A stretch of DNA of 50,198 nt from an uncultured Clostridia bacterium (GTDB lineage: Bacteria; Bacillota; Clostridia; Christensenellales; UBA1242). The notes under the pieces are model-generated. The model searched no databases and had not been told where the DNA came from. It saw only the letters and a list, made by a program, of their open reading frames with translations. Numbering within the stretch: the stretch's first letter is position 1; every line of letters begins with the position of its first letter. The position numbers were made by a program, and so were the translations under genes. Below, one piece after another: positions 16,220-24,511 of the stretch. The DNA lies in the NCBI GenBank assembly GCA_944372445.1, contig CALVZE010000001.1, forward strand, positions 1-50,198. The letters run 5' to 3'.

Positions 16220-16248
16220 AGTATAGCACATTTCTCTTTAAATGTAAA
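16220..16248 (-). promoter_or_regulatory. Promoter of the yqeY operon
   Basis: On the minus strand TTTACA (16248-16243), 17 bases, TATACT (16225-16220). Confidence 0.7.
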
Positions 16249-16256
16249 ATAATTAT

Positions 16257-16287
16257 CAAAAAAGCTCTATTCATAGAAATAGAACTT
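16257..16287 (-). terminator. Terminator of the GlpA-like/FAD oxidoreductase/DUF1667 operon
   Basis: AAGCTCTATT (16262-16271) pairs with AATAGAACTT (16278-16287) over 10 bp with one G-U; on the minus strand a T-run follows. It lies about 200 bases beyond the stop of the last gene, with a repeat in between. Confidence 0.65.
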
Positions 16288-16411
16288 TTATGAGATAATT
16301 AAACGATACTAAGAAAGATGTTTCGCCCGCGACCAATAACGGATAACTCAACATATCAATTTAAGTCTATATTTATCATCTTATGCTTAGAATGACAAGT
16401 AGAGGCGAGCT

Positions 16412-16441
16412 TCTGTCATCCTGAGCGTAGTCGAAGGATCT
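16412..16441 (+). repeat. Dispersed intergenic repeat, copy 1
   Basis: CTGTCATCCTGAGCGTAGTC followed by GAAGGATCT. The same motif, inverted and longer, is at 27016-27061. From general experience this is a motif seen in the intergenic regions of many bacterial genomes; its function is unclear. The stretch 16288-16491 holds nothing else I can name. Confidence 0.6.
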
Positions 16442-16491
16442 AAAAAACATAGCTTGATTTCTGCACACACAGTTCTGTCAGCCTTGTGTTT

Positions 16492-16833
16492 TTATTCATT
16501 TGCGGTTATCACGATGTCTGCGCCGGTGTTTAGCACATTTTTGATTACCACTTCGCCGAATTTGACAGATTTTAGGCGGAGTTTTTCTATCTCTTTCATT
16601 ACCTCGAAAATCATTGATTTCGGCACGGGTTTTGAAGTTTTGCAGGCACGCACACCTTTTTCGGTTTTGACCGAACTTGTGACAATACGCATAGGGCAAG
16701 TCACTTCCTCTTTACCAAATACTTCGCCACGCTTGCAGTTGTTGCCAGTGACCGTTATATTGTCCCCGTCTTTTAGAACAGTGAGCTGACAACCAAGCGG
16801 ACACATAATGCATGTGAGATTTCGCTTTTCCAT
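16492..16833 (-). CDS. DUF1667 family cysteine-rich protein
   Basis: The 113-residue protein has five cysteines in the pattern of DUF1667: C8, C11, C15 in CIMCPLGC, then C33 and C46. They probably bind an Fe-S cluster or zinc. Members of this family are regularly encoded beside GlpA/GlpB-like FAD oxidoreductases, and that is the case here. It is the last gene of the three-gene unit, and its start overlaps the stop of the FAD oxidoreductase by one base (TAATG). A role as electron-transfer partner of the two flavoproteins is likely by context but not shown. Confidence 0.88.
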   Translation of the reverse strand: MEKRNLTCIMCPLGCQLTVLKDGDNITVTGNNCKRGEVFGKEEVTCPMRIVTSSVKTEKGVRACKTSKPVPKSMIFEVMKEIEKLRLKSVKFGEVVIKNVLNTGADIVITANE

Positions 16834-18050
16834 TATTGCACCTCCAAAGCTACTTCATTTTTTACGCCACTTTTGTTAAACTTCATTGTCATCATTTCAC
16901 CCGGAACACCAGCAAGCACAAATTTCTTAGCAACTTCTCTGCCTTCGCTTTTGACAACAAGCCACTTTCTGACAATCTTGTTTTTTAATCTAAATTTCAT
17001 TTCAACATCTTCCTCGCCCTCAAAGAGAGTGTATGGAAGGACATAGGCGAAGTCTTTTGAGTGCGAAACTTTGATTAAATTGCCACCATATAACTTCTTT
17101 TGCGCGTAAAGTGAAGCGAACAAGCCAACCTGTTTTCCTTCAAGCGCCACATTATCGACAAGGTCATGCACATGCAAAACATTTCCGCAAGAGAAAAGCC
17201 ATGGCTGTTTTGTTTGATAATGCTCGTTGACAAAGACGCCGTTAGTCTTTGGATTGATTTCGAAATCTGGAAGAATTTGTAAATCTGGCACTAAGCCTAC
17301 CGACAAAATGACGGTGTCACACTTTAAAAATTTCTTTGTGCTTTCAATTTTGTTAAAATGCTCGTCAACCTGTCCGTAATATACGCCCTCAACTCTGTCG
17401 CGTCCGACCACTTCGAATATGGTGGTGTTATAGTAAAGTGGAATATTAAAGTCATCTAAACACTGCAAAATGTTCCGCCTTAGTCCGCTTGATGTGGAGT
17501 TTATTTCTAATACCGCATGCACTTTCGCGCCTTCTAGTGTCAACCGCCTTGCCATGATAAGTCCGATGTCGCCACTGCCTAAGATGACGATGTCTTTGCC
17601 TATCATCTTGCCGTCGATATTGACCATCTTTTGTGCAGAGCCTGCCGTTATCACGCCCATCGGTCTTGTGCCGTTGAGTGATATATTGCCCGCCGTTCTT
17701 TCACGGCATCCCATGGCAAGCACGCACGCTTTAAACTTAATCTCTATAATTCCACTTCTAGAAAGCACAGTCGCCACTTTTTCTTTTAAGTCGGTGACCA
17801 AGGTGTTTGTTAAAACTGTGATATTTTTGTCCTTTTCCACCATTTTTCTGAAACGATGCGCAAACTCTGGACCTGTCAGCTCTTCACCAAAATAGTGAAG
17901 CCCGAAGCCGTTGTGTATGCACTGGTTGAGTATTCCGCCTAGCACGCCGTCACGCTCAACAATCACCACCTTACTTCCATTTTCAGAGGCAGAAAGCGCC
18001 GAACTCATGCCAGCAGGACCTCCGCCAATAATCAAAACATCAGTCACCAT
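16833..18050 (-). CDS. FAD/NAD(P)-dependent oxidoreductase of the glycerol-3-phosphate cluster
   Basis: The 405-residue flavoprotein has an N-terminal FAD-binding fold (IIGGGPAGMSSALSASENG, then VIVERDGVLGGILNQC), a second dinucleotide fold near residue 155 (IVILGSGDIGLIMARRLTLEG) and the closing FAD motif GVFVNEHYQT with LFSCGN near 310. GILNQCIHNGFG with its cysteine is typical of the partner subunit found beside GlpA-like dehydrogenases and DUF1667 proteins. It probably passes electrons from the GlpA-like subunit to NAD or another carrier. Its start overlaps the upstream gene by 7 bases and its stop touches the next start, so the three genes are coupled. Confidence 0.9.
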   Translation of the reverse strand: MVTDVLIIGGGPAGMSSALSASENGSKVVIVERDGVLGGILNQCIHNGFGLHYFGEELTGPEFAHRFRKMVEKDKNITVLTNTLVTDLKEKVATVLSRSGIIEIKFKACVLAMGCRERTAGNISLNGTRPMGVITAGSAQKMVNIDGKMIGKDIVILGSGDIGLIMARRLTLEGAKVHAVLEINSTSSGLRRNILQCLDDFNIPLYYNTTIFEVVGRDRVEGVYYGQVDEHFNKIESTKKFLKCDTVILSVGLVPDLQILPDFEINPKTNGVFVNEHYQTKQPWLFSCGNVLHVHDLVDNVALEGKQVGLFASLYAQKKLYGGNLIKVSHSKDFAYVLPYTLFEGEEDVEMKFRLKNKIVRKWLVVKSEGREVAKKFVLAGVPGEMMTMKFNKSGVKNEVALEVQ

Positions 18051-19462
18051 TTGTCCACCTCCCGAATACTTCCGACCGCCACTTCGCTCCCGCGATTTTC
18101 TTTCAAAACTTCCTCATATTTAATCTTTCTGCTCTTCAAAATGAGCTTAACGACCTTTGTAAAGCAAAACCCTCCTTGACACACCCCCATGCCAGCGTTG
18201 GTTCTACGCTTTATTCCGTCAACGGAACGAATTTTAAGAGGTCTATTGAGTGCAGATAAAATATCGCCCTTTGTGATTTTTTCGCACTTGCAAACCACTT
18301 CGCCATAGTCAGGATTTTGTTTTATTAACTCTTTCTGCTTTCTTATAGGAAGATTTTTTAAAAGAGAATAATCTTTTAATTCCTTTAAGCCCTCTTTCTC
18401 TTTGAGGTCATAACCTAAAAGCTTTGCCACATATTCAGCAATCGCTGGCGCACTCGACAAGCCTGGCGAACAGATGCCGGCAAGGTTGATAACGCCTTTT
18501 TGCTTTTGACTTTTTTCGATGATAAAGTCATCACCACTTATCACTCGCACACCTGAAAATTCACGAATGGCGTTTTTGAAGTTGATGTTGTTAAGCATCA
18601 AACCAGCCTTATTTTTGATGTCATTAAGTCCGTTGTCGGTCGTCTTTGTGACATTTTCCCCGTCCTCGCTTGTTGGTCCGGCAAGAAAATTTCCGTCCAC
18701 TGTCGGCGTAATCAAAACGCCCTTGCCAAGTTTTGTTGGCAGTGGAAAGATAGTGCATGGCACATCTAACTTTGTTGTGTTTGCAAAGACAAAATACTCT
18801 CCGCGCCTAAAAGTGAGCGGGTATTCTTCGCTTTTTAAAAGTTTTGCCACTTCGTTATAGCCAGCACCTGCACTGTTTATGATATTTTTTGCAAGAAAGA
18901 CATTTTTCTTTGTGGCTATCCTAAATATCTCGCCGTTACGCTCTACCTTTTCAAGGTCCTCTTCTAAGTAAACTTTCCCGCCATTTAAAACACCTTCGTC
19001 AGCAAGCGCAATAGTAAGTAAGTAGGGACTGACAACTCCCGCCGTTTTGGCGTAAAGTGCATAGTCGTTGCCTTCCTTTAAGTCTGGCACCATTTTTAAA
19101 AGCTCTTCTCTATTTAATATGGAAAGATTTTTAACGCCGTTTTGCTTTCCACGCTCAAACAGCCTTTCAATCATCTCTCGCTCTCCGCCAACCACAAGCG
19201 CTCCTATTCTTTTGTAAGGAACATGAAGCCTTTTAGAAAGTTTGGGAAAAAGCTCGCTTCCTCTGACATTGAGTTTTGCTTTAAGACTGCCTGGCTCTGG
19301 GTCATAGCCCGCATGGACTAGACCGCTGTTTGCCTTGCTTGCACCTGTCGCTACATCGCTCGCTTTGTCGATTAAAGCCACCCTTTTACCAATGCGAACA
19401 AGCTTATTAAAAATTGCCGTGCCAACAACTCCGCCACCGACAATTATAGCGTCATAAATCAT
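18044..19462 (-). CDS. GlpA-like FAD-dependent glycerol-3-phosphate dehydrogenase with BFD Fe-S domain
   Basis: Glycerol-3-phosphate is oxidised to dihydroxyacetone phosphate by this kind of flavoprotein. The 472-residue product begins with the FAD fold YDAIIVGGGVVGTAIF, continues with ATGASKANSGLVHAGYDPEPGSLK (DAO family) and has INSAGAGYNEVAKLL in the middle. The C-terminal 90 residues form a BFD-like [2Fe-2S] domain with cysteines in VVCKCEKITKGDI and GMGVCQGGFC. The divergent glycerol kinase 118 bases away supports the substrate. It is first in the operon, with GGAGG before ATG 19462 and a consensus promoter. Other substrates of the DAO family cannot be excluded. Confidence 0.9.
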   Translation of the reverse strand: MIYDAIIVGGGVVGTAIFNKLVRIGKRVALIDKASDVATGASKANSGLVHAGYDPEPGSLKAKLNVRGSELFPKLSKRLHVPYKRIGALVVGGEREMIERLFERGKQNGVKNLSILNREELLKMVPDLKEGNDYALYAKTAGVVSPYLLTIALADEGVLNGGKVYLEEDLEKVERNGEIFRIATKKNVFLAKNIINSAGAGYNEVAKLLKSEEYPLTFRRGEYFVFANTTKLDVPCTIFPLPTKLGKGVLITPTVDGNFLAGPTSEDGENVTKTTDNGLNDIKNKAGLMLNNINFKNAIREFSGVRVISGDDFIIEKSQKQKGVINLAGICSPGLSSAPAIAEYVAKLLGYDLKEKEGLKELKDYSLLKNLPIRKQKELIKQNPDYGEVVCKCEKITKGDILSALNRPLKIRSVDGIKRRTNAGMGVCQGGFCFTKVVKLILKSRKIKYEEVLKENRGSEVAVGSIREVDKW

Positions 19463-19480
19463 TTGTCCTCCTTTTGAATA

Positions 19481-19509
19481 ATTTTAACTATATAAAAAAT
19501 GTTTGTCAA
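19481..19509 (-). promoter_or_regulatory. Promoter of the GlpA-like operon
   Basis: On the minus strand TTGACA (19509-19504), 17 bases, TAAAAT (19486-19481). Confidence 0.75.
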
Positions 19510-19553
19510 ACAAAAAGAAAAAGTGACAAATTGTTTCTTATTTTTTTTAGAAT
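19503..19553 (+). promoter_or_regulatory. Glycerol intergenic control region and possible glpK promoter
   Basis: TTGTCA (19503-19508) and TGACAA (19524-19529) form an inverted repeat that covers the -35 box of the leftward promoter and a possible rightward one: GTGACA (19523-19528), 19 bases, TAGAAT (19548-19553). One regulator bound here could control both directions. The rightward promoter is weak by sequence. Confidence 0.4.
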
Positions 19554-19580
19554 GTGTTAGAATAATGTTATGAGGAGCTT

Positions 19581-21035
19581 ATGAGAAGATTTATCTTAGG
19601 ATTAGATGAAGGCACAACAAACCTAAGAAGCGTGCTATATGACGTTGACTTAAACAAAATTGTCGATATCAATCAACGCTCATTTCATCAATACTATCCA
19701 AAAAGCGGATATGTAGAGCAGGACGCCACAGAGATTTTAAACGGCATAATCTCCACCTCTAAGACGGTGCTTACAAGAAACAAGGTAAAAAAAGAGGAAC
19801 TGCTTGGCGTTGGCATAACCAACCAACGCGAAACAGTGGTCGCGTGGAACAGAGAAACCGGCAAGCCTATCTACAACGCGATAGTTTGGCAGTGTAGGCG
19901 CACCACAAAATATATGAAATCTTTACCAAACGAAATAAAGGAAAAGATTAAAGAAAAAACAGGACTTATTCCTGACCCGTATTTTAGTGCCTCAAAGATG
20001 AAGTGGATTATTGACAATGTCAAGGATGCCAAAAAGCTTTTAAAGCAAGATAACCTTTGCTTCGGCACGATAGATTGCTATCTTGCCACCATGCTAACAG
20101 GAAATTTTGTCACCGATGTCACCAACGCCTCTCGCACCATGCTTATGAACATCAAAACCCTTGACTATGATGATGAGCTACTTTCATATTTTAAAATTCC
20201 TCGCTCGTCACTTCCTAAAATCTTGCCTTGCGACAGTCATTTCGGTAAGATAAAGAAATTTCTAGACGCTCCGCTATGCTCAATCATCGGCGACCAACAA
20301 TCCAGCATGATAGGTCAAGGTGCAGTTAATTATGGTAGCACAAAGGTGACTTTTGGCACAGGTGGATTTATTCTGACAAACATCGGCAAAAACATCGATA
20401 AGTTGCCAGAAAAACTATTAGTCACAGTCGCCTCCTCACTGAACGGCGAAACAGAATACGCGATTGAAGGAAGTATTTATAGCGCTTGCAGTGGACTTAA
20501 TTTTTTAAAGCACAACCTTTCGCTCTATGATGATGTTAAAAAGACTAGCGATATGGCAAGGTCGCTCCCTGACAACGAAGGTGTCTATTTTGTGCCTGCC
20601 TTCACCGGGCTAGGCGCACCTTATTGGAACAATGACGCCCGTGGGGAAATTAGCGGTATAACCTTCTCTACCAAAAAAGAGCATATCGTGCGCGCAATGT
20701 TAGAGAGTATGGCATATAATACAAAGGCAGTATTTGATGAAATGAAAAAGGAAGGGCAACGCTTTTCACACATCTCTGTTGACGGTGGCGGAAGCAACAA
20801 TGACTTTTTGTTACAATTCCTTGCTGACATGCTCAACCACGATGTTGTGCGAAGTAGCACAAGCGAAGCTACCGTTATGGGTGCTATATATGTTGCCATG
20901 CTATCGCTGAAATTAATTGATAAAAACGGAATTATAAAGTTGTCAAGCGGAAAAGAAGTGTTTTGTCCTAATATGACAGACGCTGAACGCAAAAAATATT
21001 ATGACGGTTGGCAAAAAGCCATCAAAAAAGTTTAA
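19581..21035 (+). CDS. glpK: Glycerol kinase
   Basis: The enzyme makes glycerol-3-phosphate from glycerol and ATP. The 484-residue product has all family marks: LGLDEGTTNLRSVLYD at the start, GITNQRETVVAWNRETGKP, NAIVWQCRRT, GTIDCYLATMLTG, GDQQSSMIGQGAV, TFGTGGFILTN, PAFTGLGAPYWNNDARG and VDGGGSNNDFLLQFLADML. It is slightly shorter than the usual 495-500 residues. GAGGAG precedes ATG 19581. It heads a rightward operon and lies divergent from the GlpA-like dehydrogenase, its likely next step in the pathway. Confidence 0.97.
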   Translation: MRRFILGLDEGTTNLRSVLYDVDLNKIVDINQRSFHQYYPKSGYVEQDATEILNGIISTSKTVLTRNKVKKEELLGVGITNQRETVVAWNRETGKPIYNAIVWQCRRTTKYMKSLPNEIKEKIKEKTGLIPDPYFSASKMKWIIDNVKDAKKLLKQDNLCFGTIDCYLATMLTGNFVTDVTNASRTMLMNIKTLDYDDELLSYFKIPRSSLPKILPCDSHFGKIKKFLDAPLCSIIGDQQSSMIGQGAVNYGSTKVTFGTGGFILTNIGKNIDKLPEKLLVTVASSLNGETEYAIEGSIYSACSGLNFLKHNLSLYDDVKKTSDMARSLPDNEGVYFVPAFTGLGAPYWNNDARGEISGITFSTKKEHIVRAMLESMAYNTKAVFDEMKKEGQRFSHISVDGGGSNNDFLLQFLADMLNHDVVRSSTSEATVMGAIYVAMLSLKLIDKNGIIKLSSGKEVFCPNMTDAERKKYYDGWQKAIKKV

Positions 21036-21045
21036 GGAGGGAAAA

Positions 21046-22146
21046 ATGGCAGAAGAAAAAGTAACAAATGAAACAAAAAAAACGGCAAGTGAGAAGAAGA
21101 CGGAAAAAGTTGTAAGCGAAAAGAAAACGGCTAGCAAAAAAAGTAAGGAAACAAAAAAAACTGTCAAAAGCACCGAAAAAGTGACAGAAAAAGCTGTGGC
21201 TAATAAGAAAAAAGAAGAAAAAACTAAAAATGAGACTGTGACAGAAAAGGCAAAAAAGAAAAAAGAAATCTATGACATATTGGAAGTAGAGGGTTATCAT
21301 CACTTAAAACTTCACACCTATGTCTATGACAATGTGGAAAATCCAAAGGCTGTCGTTTTAATTGTCCATGGCATGATGGAGCATGCTTTAAGATACTACA
21401 ACTTTGCCAAATTTCTAAACGAAAATGGCTACATAGTGATTGCCAATGACCTTCGCGGACATGGACACAGCGCCATTGATAAAAAATACGGCTACGGCGA
21501 AAAAGATATCTTTTTTGAGAGCGTTCAAGACGAAATTATCATACTAGAAAAAATAAAAGACGCCTATGAGCTTCCTGTCTATCTCTTCGGTCACTCATAC
21601 GGCTCAATGCTCAGTCAAGCGATAATACAAAACACCAATGTGGTAGAAAAGTGCGTGCTTTGTGGCACAGCCAACGGTTCAAGCTCCATAATGAAAAGCG
21701 GAAGTGGACTTGCAAAATTTCTTTCCTTCTTCAAAAATGAAAAATCTGGCGGTGGCTTTATTGAAAAGATGTGCATTAAAAACTATGGTAAAAAATTTGA
21801 AAATCATAACTGGCTGACAAGAGATAACAAAGTGTTTGAAGAATATTGCAAAGACGAATTTTGTGGTGGTTCTTTCCCATTCAGTTTCTATAAAAGCATG
21901 CTCACCAACATGAGTAAAATGAACGCTGGTGTGAATAAGATAGGCAGAAAAAAGGTGTTTATAATAGCTGGCGCTTGTGACCCTGTTGGTTCAAAAGGCA
22001 AACAAATAAATTCGCTTAACAAGTTCTATCTTAAAAACAATATAGACTCACGCTGTAAAATCTACCCTGATTGCAGACATGAGCTATTAAACGAATTAAA
22101 CAAAGAAGAAGTGTATAACGATGTCTTAGAATTCTACAATAACTAA
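21046..22146 (+). CDS. Alpha/beta hydrolase (monoacylglycerol lipase type) with Lys-rich N-terminus
   Basis: The 366-residue protein has a highly charged, low-complexity N-terminus (residues 1-74, mostly Lys, Glu and Thr), followed by a serine hydrolase of the lysophospholipase/monoglyceride lipase group. VHGMMEH (108) forms the oxyanion part, NDLRGHGHS is typical, GHSYGS places the nucleophile at S184, and the Asp and His of the triad are likely in GACDPVG and CRHELLNE. It would release fatty acid from acylglycerols and yield glycerol for GlpK, its neighbour 10 bases upstream. No signal peptide is seen. The start at ATG 21046 is fixed by AAGGAGGG; an earlier frame start overlaps glpK and lacks a ribosome site. 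Confidence 0.88.
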   Translation: MAEEKVTNETKKTASEKKTEKVVSEKKTASKKSKETKKTVKSTEKVTEKAVANKKKEEKTKNETVTEKAKKKKEIYDILEVEGYHHLKLHTYVYDNVENPKAVVLIVHGMMEHALRYYNFAKFLNENGYIVIANDLRGHGHSAIDKKYGYGEKDIFFESVQDEIIILEKIKDAYELPVYLFGHSYGSMLSQAIIQNTNVVEKCVLCGTANGSSSIMKSGSGLAKFLSFFKNEKSGGGFIEKMCIKNYGKKFENHNWLTRDNKVFEEYCKDEFCGGSFPFSFYKSMLTNMSKMNAGVNKIGRKKVFIIAGACDPVGSKGKQINSLNKFYLKNNIDSRCKIYPDCRHELLNELNKEEVYNDVLEFYNN

Positions 22147-22167
22147 TCATCATAAAGGAGGTATAAA

Positions 22168-22866
22168 ATGGTTGGTTCAATTATATTTATTATTTTGTCA
22201 ATGCTTCTATGCGTGTCCTTCTGTGTGCTTAGAGCTGAAAAAGCCACCGGCTTTTCACTGACGCTTAAAATCTTGTCATCGCTGGCTTTCATATTTGCAG
22301 GCATCTTAGCCATGCAAATCAACGGCTTTTCAACAATAGGCATTTTGATTTTGATAGGGCTTGTCTGTGGACTTGCTGGCGATATACTGTTAGATTTAAA
22401 AATTATGTATCCTCAATATAACAACGCATATTTCTACTCTGGCACAGCTTCCTTTGCCGTCGGACATGTCTTCTATTTTACTGCCACGCTTCTATATATT
22501 TTAAAAATCAATTCCTCTATGCTCGCCTGGGCAATACCTGTCGCACTTGTGCTTGCAGGACTTGCCACACTTGCCATTATGCTCGTTTCAAAAAAGATGA
22601 ATATGGAGTTTGGGAGCGTTAAATGGGCAGTTGTCTCATACAGCATAATCTTAACCTTTATGTTCTTCTTCACTGTGTTTGTGGCAATATACTCGCCTAT
22701 CTTTTGGATATTTGCTGGTGGCATGCTCATCTTTTTGCTCTCCGACCTTGTGCTTTCCATGCAATACTTTGGAGGAAGAGGCGAAAAGATATTCATCTAT
22801 ATCAACCACATACTTTACTATCTAGCTCAAAACATGTTTGTTCTCTTCCTACTTCTCGGACTATAA
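22168..22866 (+). CDS. YhhN/TMEM86 family membrane protein (possible lysoplasmalogenase)
   Basis: The 232-residue protein is almost wholly hydrophobic with about eight membrane segments. LVCGLAGDILLDLK, SFAVGHVFYF and LIFLLSDLVLSM carry the polar residues (GD, GH, SD) kept in the YhhN/TMEM86 family. Human TMEM86B in this family is a lysoplasmalogenase, which cleaves the vinyl-ether bond of lysoplasmalogens. Plasmalogens occur in many anaerobic clostridia, so this activity would fit. The gene follows the lipase by 21 bases with AAAGGAGG, which supports a glycerolipid role. Confidence 0.8.
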   Translation: MVGSIIFIILSMLLCVSFCVLRAEKATGFSLTLKILSSLAFIFAGILAMQINGFSTIGILILIGLVCGLAGDILLDLKIMYPQYNNAYFYSGTASFAVGHVFYFTATLLYILKINSSMLAWAIPVALVLAGLATLAIMLVSKKMNMEFGSVKWAVVSYSIILTFMFFFTVFVAIYSPIFWIFAGGMLIFLLSDLVLSMQYFGGRGEKIFIYINHILYYLAQNMFVLFLLLGL

Positions 22867-22876
22867 GAGGGAAAAT

Positions 22877-23368
22877 ATGACGATTAGAAATGTAAAAGAA
22901 TGTGACCTACAAAACATCAAAGCATTATTACATGATTTTAATATAAACGATGAATTTTTTGACAATCTTTATGATTCCTCTTCATATATAAGCGAGCTTT
23001 CGTTTGTGCTTGAAAATGAAGAGAAAATAATAGGACTTATGATATTCTCCAAAAATAAACTTGCAAAAACAGTAGGCTTAACCCTTGCTCCGCTTTTGAT
23101 AGAGCCAAAGTTTCAACATAAAGGTTTAGGTAAACATCTTTTAAGGCGAGGGCTAAATATTGCAGAACAACTTGGCTACGACTATGTGATTTCTTTTGGA
23201 AATAACGAATTCTATGAAAAATATAACTTTAAATCGCTTGATAAATTTGGTGTTATGGGTGACGAAAATTCTTTAATTTTAAGCTTAAATAATGATGATG
23301 AAGAATTAAATTGTGAAGTTAAATTCCCTCGCGCAATTAAATATTTAAAAATAAATATTGAAAATTAA
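22877..23368 (+). CDS. GNAT family N-acetyltransferase
   Basis: The 163-residue protein shows the acetyl-CoA-binding motif FQHKGLGKHLLRRGLNIAEQLGYD near residues 83-105 (Q-x-x-G-x-G form) and the later YEKYNF, both common in GNAT enzymes. The acceptor is unknown. It is the last gene of the glpK operon, starting 10 bases after the yhhN-like stop. I use ATG 22877 because AGAGGG lies just ahead; an upstream start would run 13 codons into the preceding gene. The C-terminus ends about 20 residues after the fold with no extra domain. Confidence 0.88.
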   Translation: MTIRNVKECDLQNIKALLHDFNINDEFFDNLYDSSSYISELSFVLENEEKIIGLMIFSKNKLAKTVGLTLAPLLIEPKFQHKGLGKHLLRRGLNIAEQLGYDYVISFGNNEFYEKYNFKSLDKFGVMGDENSLILSLNNDDEELNCEVKFPRAIKYLKINIEN

Positions 23369-23439
23369 AATGTGGAATTGTGGATAATTAATAAACTAAT
23401 TTTATTTATACTTAGAAAATTACTAACTAAAAAATAATA

Positions 23440-23468
23440 AAAAACGCAATAAAAATTTGCGTTTTTTT
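23440..23468 (+). terminator. Terminator of the glpK operon (works both ways)
   Basis: AAAAACGCAA, a short A-rich loop, TTGCGTTTTTTT. The symmetrical A and T runs would also stop leftward transcription from the kinase gene at 23513. Confidence 0.85.
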
Positions 23469-23512
23469 TAATTTTTTTTATATTTATTAATAATATTATT
23501 ATTTTAATATTA

Positions 23513-24439
23513 TTATTTTCTTAATTTTATTGCCAAAACTTTTAAAGCTTTTTTATTTTGATAAATTTGATTATAAACTTTAAGCGCTCTTGCCTTAGTA
23601 GAAAAACCCAACTTTTTACAAGGCAAAAAATTTAACATTTCTTCAAATGTGGAAAAAATCAAAAGGTTGTCTACATAAACTCGAATTTCTCTTTTATCAC
23701 ATTGAAAAATAATCATATCACCGCGCTTAATATTTTTTCGTTTTTCATCATAAAGCCTTATCTCATAAGTCTTTTCACCGCTTGAAATCTTATTGAAATA
23801 TTCTTCCATAATATTCATCTTATGAATAAATCGCTTTTCAAATTCTTGTATGATTGTTTTTGATATTTCTTCTACGCTCTTTGTGGCATCAATGACAACA
23901 AATCGCTCTTTTTCCTCTCTCGCTAGTTTTAAATAGCCCTCTCTCACTGCGTCATGATACGCTTTTCCTTTGCTCTCAATTCTGTCTAAATTCTTCAAAT
24001 TTTCATCCATACTCTTTCTTTCGAAGCCATCTTTATAGCTTATATCTAGCAAAAACACCAAATCAGGCTTGCAATTTGATATCGCAAATTCTGTTATTGC
24101 TTTTAGTTCGTTTAAGTTTTGTTTGCCAGCATAGCCCTGATAAGCATAAGAGGAATGATAATATCTATCTAAGACAACCAGCTTCCCCGCATCAAGATTA
24201 GGTTTGACCACCTTTTCCACATGTTCAGCGCGCGCAGAAGAAAACAACAAAAATTCCGTCTTTGCACTCATGTCCTCTTTATTTTCAAGTAAGAGCTTGC
24301 GTATCTTTTCACAAAGCGATGTGCCTCCCGGTTCGCGCGAAAGAATATAGTCAATATTTTTCTCTTTTAAATATCTTTCAAATAGTTTTATTTGTGTGCT
24401 TTTTCCGCAACCTTCTCCGCCTTCAAATGTTACCAACAT
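23513..24439 (-). CDS. tmk: Thymidylate kinase fused to a C-terminal ASCH domain
   Basis: Residues 1-205 are a normal thymidylate kinase (dTMP to dTDP): P-loop EGGEGCGKST at 6-15, SREPGGTSLCEKIR, LDRYYHSSYAYQGYAG with the DRY motif, and a lid region ending RIESKGKAYHDAVREGY. A further 100 residues form what looks like an ASCH (RNA-binding PUA-like) domain: KISSGEKTYEIRLYDEKRK, then NIKRGDMIIFQCDKREIRVYV. The total of 308 residues is a third longer than usual Tmk (about 205-215), and there is no stop or frame change at the junction. I use ATG 24439 with GGAGG five bases ahead; an in-frame TTG four codons earlier overlaps that site. ASCH proteins act in RNA or nucleotide metabolism, but the role here is unknown. 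Confidence 0.92.
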   Translation of the reverse strand: MLVTFEGGEGCGKSTQIKLFERYLKEKNIDYILSREPGGTSLCEKIRKLLLENKEDMSAKTEFLLFSSARAEHVEKVVKPNLDAGKLVVLDRYYHSSYAYQGYAGKQNLNELKAITEFAISNCKPDLVFLLDISYKDGFERKSMDENLKNLDRIESKGKAYHDAVREGYLKLAREEKERFVVIDATKSVEEISKTIIQEFEKRFIHKMNIMEEYFNKISSGEKTYEIRLYDEKRKNIKRGDMIIFQCDKREIRVYVDNLLIFSTFEEMLNFLPCKKLGFSTKARALKVYNQIYQNKKALKVLAIKLRK

Positions 24440-24471
24440 AACACCCTCCAATTTTCAATCTAACTTACTTG

Positions 24472-24504
24472 AAAAAAGCATTGTCAAAAATGATAATGCT
24501 TTTT
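24472..24504 (-). terminator. Terminator of the dehydrogenase gene
   Basis: On the minus strand AAAAAGCATT, an inner TCA/TGA pairing, then AATGCTTTTTT. It lies between the dehydrogenase stop at 24512 and the kinase start. Confidence 0.8.
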
Positions 24505-24511
24505 ATTTTTC

